Assembly (NCBI GenBank): GCA_001936135.1
Contig: CP012820.1
Span: 620,001-684,000, forward strand
Origin: Saccharomycopsis fibuligera x Saccharomycopsis cf. fibuligera
Taxonomy: Eukaryota > Ascomycota > Saccharomycetes > Ascoideales > Saccharomycopsidaceae
DNA: 64,000 bases
Reading direction: 5' to 3'
The translations under genes and the position numbers were made by a program. Positions 62,301 through 64,000 of this stretch are shown here, one piece after another. Positions within the stretch are counted from its first letter, which is position 1. Each line of letters begins with the position of its first letter. Below the pieces are notes generated by a model. It had not been told where the DNA came from. It saw nothing but the letters and a program-made list of their open reading frames with translations, and ran no database searches.

Positions 62301-63828
62301 CCTTAATCATTTTCACATTAGATTCGGCCACTTTGACCTGAGATTCCTTAGCATTCAACTTTTCATTCCAAGGTTGCAATTCCTTTTGAATTTTAGCAAT
62401 CTTATCAGTATAGGGTTTAGTTTTGCTGGAAAGTTCGAGTCTAATAGACTCCAACTCTTTGTTTTCGACTTCCAATTGCCCTTGCAATTGAATAAGATTC
62501 TCTTCGTACTCTTTCTGCTCCTTCAAATTGTCTTGCAATTTTGCATTGTTAGAATCTAGCGTAACTTTGGCGGTATTGGAGAGCTTCTCACTTTTTTTTA
62601 TCTTGTTGGTTAAATTCTTTTTTTGTTCGTCAAATCTCACGTTTTCTTTATCTATCATCCTTTGCTGCTTTTGAAGCTCTTGAATTTGCTCATTAATATT
62701 TTTTATCTTTGAGTTTGCTTCTTTGTGTTTCTTTTCCAATTCTGTGATAGATTTATTAATCTCTAAATTTGTATCTTTTTCTTTCTGAAGTTTCTCTCTC
62801 AATTGGTTGAATTTTTCAAGCTTATCTTTGGACTTTTCAGTTCTTTTTTGAAGTTCGCATTGGTAATAAGCAGACTTTTTTATTATTAGCTGTCTCTCTA
62901 GCTTCAAAAACGTTAAAGCTTTATCCTTATCGGTTTCAAGATTATTTTTCTCTTTTTCAACAAGCTCAAATCTATTTTCTTTTTCTGCACAAACATCATT
63001 GAGCGCGCTCACTTGCTCTAATGAATTTTCAATTTTTTGCTTATAATCAGCAGTACCAATTATATCTTCTAAATATTCTAACAAACCATCATCATTTTCT
63101 CTTTCTGCTTTTGGTTTCATTTGAGCAATAGATTCCACCTCACCTTGTAAGATCAAAAATCTTTTGTGGTCCAAATCAATACCTTTTTCTTTCAATAAAG
63201 TTGTTACCACAGTGTAATTACTTTTCTTGCCGTTAATGTAATATTCTGAAGTATTATTTCTAAACGCTTTACGCGTAACGATAATTCCTTCCTCTGGGAT
63301 TACCTCCACGGGGCTCTCATCCTCTTTGAATTCTTTTTTGTCAATCACTTGTTGGAAATGTATATCGACAGAGCAATATTGCAAATTTTTGTGCTTGGCA
63401 GAGTTATGGATCAACTCCGACAATTTTGCTTGACGCATTTTACTGGCCCTGAAACCAAACACAAATAGCATAGAATCAATGACATTTGATTTCCCTGAAC
63501 CGTTAGGACCTACCACTGCCGAGAACGAAGAATGGAAAGGACCAACCTCTTGCACACCAACATATGATTTAAAATTTGTAAGAACGAGTTTCTCAATAAC
63601 CAATCGACTCTTCGGAGGGGCATCTATTTCTTCATCCTGTAATGGGCGAATCAAACTGTTTTTAGTAGGAGATAAGGCAACAAGTTGTAATGGTTGAGAA
63701 ATCGATGATGCAGAAGGTGGAGGCAAGTCTGGCTTCTCATCTGCAATAAATCTCTTTTTTGAAGGGGAAATAACACTGATATTGTTATTTAGCGATTTGA
63801 GGGGAGACCTCAAAGCATTCAAAGGCAT
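59341..63828 (-). CDS. SMC4: Condensin subunit Smc4
   Basis: 1495 residues (S. cerevisiae Smc4 1418). ATPase of the condensin ring, which compacts chromosomes in mitosis together with Smc2. Walker A GPNGSGKSN at 107-115 after a disordered N-terminal extension with SP sites (SPLKS, SPSKK, SPTKN), typical of Cdk-regulated Smc4. Long coiled coil on each side of the hinge (around GFHGRLGDLGVIDDKYDVAV, near residue 620). ABC signature NLSGGEKTLSS, Walker B PLYVMDEIDAALDF, and the D-loop follow near 1310-1350. Smc4 rather than Smc2 is shown by the N-terminal extension, by FGFRASKMRQAKLSELIHNS and by SVMPPKKSWRNISNLSGGEK. An acidic insertion (about 1090-1165) interrupts the C-terminal coil. A disordered tail of ~100 residues ends the protein. 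Confidence 0.97.
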   Translation of the reverse strand: MPLNALRSPLKSLNNNISVISPSKKRFIADEKPDLPPPSASSISQPLQLVALSPTKNSLIRPLQDEEIDAPPKSRLVIEKLVLTNFKSYVGVQEVGPFHSSFSAVVGPNGSGKSNVIDSMLFVFGFRASKMRQAKLSELIHNSAKHKNLQYCSVDIHFQQVIDKKEFKEDESPVEVIPEEGIIVTRKAFRNNTSEYYINGKKSNYTVVTTLLKEKGIDLDHKRFLILQGEVESIAQMKPKAERENDDGLLEYLEDIIGTADYKQKIENSLEQVSALNDVCAEKENRFELVEKEKNNLETDKDKALTFLKLERQLIIKKSAYYQCELQKRTEKSKDKLEKFNQLREKLQKEKDTNLEINKSITELEKKHKEANSKIKNINEQIQELQKQQRMIDKENVRFDEQKKNLTNKIKKSEKLSNTAKVTLDSNNAKLQDNLKEQKEYEENLIQLQGQLEVENKELESIRLELSSKTKPYTDKIAKIQKELQPWNEKLNAKESQVKVAESNVKMIKEEYVGLDKEIESKQDLMEKIIEQGKEKQKQMITLKKEKARIHKQMEHGSKEIKHAEQKMITMRENLNNARLKVMDAKNSLSTSQNKSKVLSGLLRLQKAGRISGFHGRLGDLGVIDDKYDVAVSTASSQLDDMVVDTVEIGQQCIDYLRSKNLGYARFICLNKLRLFNMNKINTPMNIPRLFDLITPKHEKFLPAFYSALRDTLVADNLKLANQAAYGSQRRYRVVTLDGKLIDTSGTLSGGGNYVHKGGMKTKSNSSSMSDELYTEEDVQQLEAELAAKEKHFLVAQDTLHEMEEALKQLKDRDPEVDMQISKIELEVKSLTSDLTSLTKVVEELTANKATAEAKLQKDLKKAENVVAVHQQELQELKDGASSLENELKVLEEKIMDIGGVKLKMQKSKIDGIIQKVEILNQKTSSVVHTIKKLQNEIKRSEKSLANNEKELQNSKVELEKLEEKFSKKNGSTLDLERKINEFENEKEKISSESEEIKDELDAKQAQINELKSTEIELENQIEKYEGAVKHEQKAIASLKQHLNSLHLRDVSHLIGWLELDIPVKKAPLIKEQTNKKKRKRRTKISEETGEEVEFENEDKDEEMDADEDSENSKSEDLFKNSEEHDEDDQNNTSISENINGDQENGQNIKETEEQEQQEEEYDSHELEELRDLFKASELAELTLNQIQNTDIEELQAEIEKLEDELENIKVDVDVLEEYGKRASEYQHRKIDLNEAVAKREELRNYVEDLKKKRLNEFMKGFFTISMTLKEMYQMITMGGNAELELVDSLDPFSEGILFSVMPPKKSWRNISNLSGGEKTLSSLALVFALHRYKPTPLYVMDEIDAALDFRNVSIVANYIKERTKNAQFIVISLRNNMFELSQRLVGIYKVDNMTRSVTLKNKDLVNKTSLDNNDSTTSNNNGQNSSNGASSNGRSSTPTMNRGPIVGSQKKSLSPIPQEEELDISGKLNTSGKVDAYDKATKDVDFTSKENEDS

Positions 63829-64000
63829 ATTTGTTGAGGAAAGTGGGGGGAGCTGTGATGATGATGAGAGTGATTGAAGTTTAGTGAGTTATTTTGGTGC
63901 TTCTGGCGTTTTTGATTTATAAGATTTTGGTATTAAATTTGTTTTGTTTATATTTTCTGCTTGTTTTGTAAACACGGTCACGCGCCCGGGCAAGCATCGG
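63829..64000 (-). promoter_or_regulatory. SMC4 upstream region with ACGCG and GTAAACA motifs
   Basis: GTAAACA (forkhead-type) is at 63968-63974 and ACGCG (MCB core, MBF-type) at 63980-63984, about 145 bp upstream of the SMC4 ATG. Both are cell-cycle elements in yeasts and suit a condensin gene. Only 172 bp are visible. Confidence 0.4.

Overview
The window is chromosomal DNA of a budding yeast (Saccharomycotina), most likely from the clade that reads CTG as serine. It has short single-domain genes, introns with GTAAGT/GTATGT donors and TACTAAC branch sites, Asn/Ser-rich spacer-like protein tails, a sphingolipid delta-4 desaturase (absent from Saccharomyces cerevisiae), and no in-frame CTG that I could find in the transketolase coding sequence or in INO1. 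A Lodderomyces/Candida parapsilosis-like species is only a guess.

Layout. 1-1709 (-): 5' part of a long disordered protein, cut by the window edge. 5216-6796 (+): INO1, inositol-phosphate synthase, behind a 3.5 kb gene-free stretch. 8547-11561 (+): ATG13. 12723-15101 (+): transketolase with one intron. 16119-19448 (-): RAT1. 21007-23727 (+): an SBE2/SBE22-like secretion gene. 24916-26112 (+): mevalonate diphosphate decarboxylase. 27920-28531 (+): MIC19 with an intron. 28821-29351 (-): a PPPDE/DeSI-type peptidase. 30043-30900 (+): SLC1-type acyltransferase. A block of four minus-strand genes follows: MUM2/WTAP-like (spliced), RPC11 (three exons), DES1 desaturase and UBP14. MUM2 and UBP14 are also neighbours in S. 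cerevisiae, with RPC11 and DES1 lying between them here. 40197-40409 (+) is a small Gly/Asn protein. 40850-42357 (+) is a monocarboxylate-type transporter broken by a one-base frameshift, followed by a decayed ORF remnant (42886-43150, -). 43189-45201 (-) is an unrecognised coiled-coil protein. RPL6 (47610-48768, -) has a 15-nt first exon and a 622-nt intron. BDH1-like butanediol dehydrogenase is at 49706-50860 (-). A large SPX/VTC5-like membrane protein is at 53713-57480 (+). SMC4 (59341-63828, -) closes the window.

The genes are mostly housekeeping and unrelated to each other: lipid and sterol supply (INO1, MVD1, SLC1, DES1), carbon metabolism (TKL, BDH1), RNA synthesis and decay (RAT1, RPC11, MUM2), translation (RPL6), chromosome structure (SMC4), autophagy, ubiquitin recycling and mitochondrial cristae. 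No operons, CRISPR, rRNA, tRNA, intact transposon or provirus was found. Gene density is low (about one gene per 3 kb). Intergenic DNA holds many microsatellites, short tandem duplications and A/T homopolymers. The points most worth a second look are the multiple introns that simple ORF calling misses, the frameshifted transporter, three tracts of decayed coding-like DNA, and the Cbf1/Tbf1-type promoter of RPL6. I did not find a clearly new biological system.
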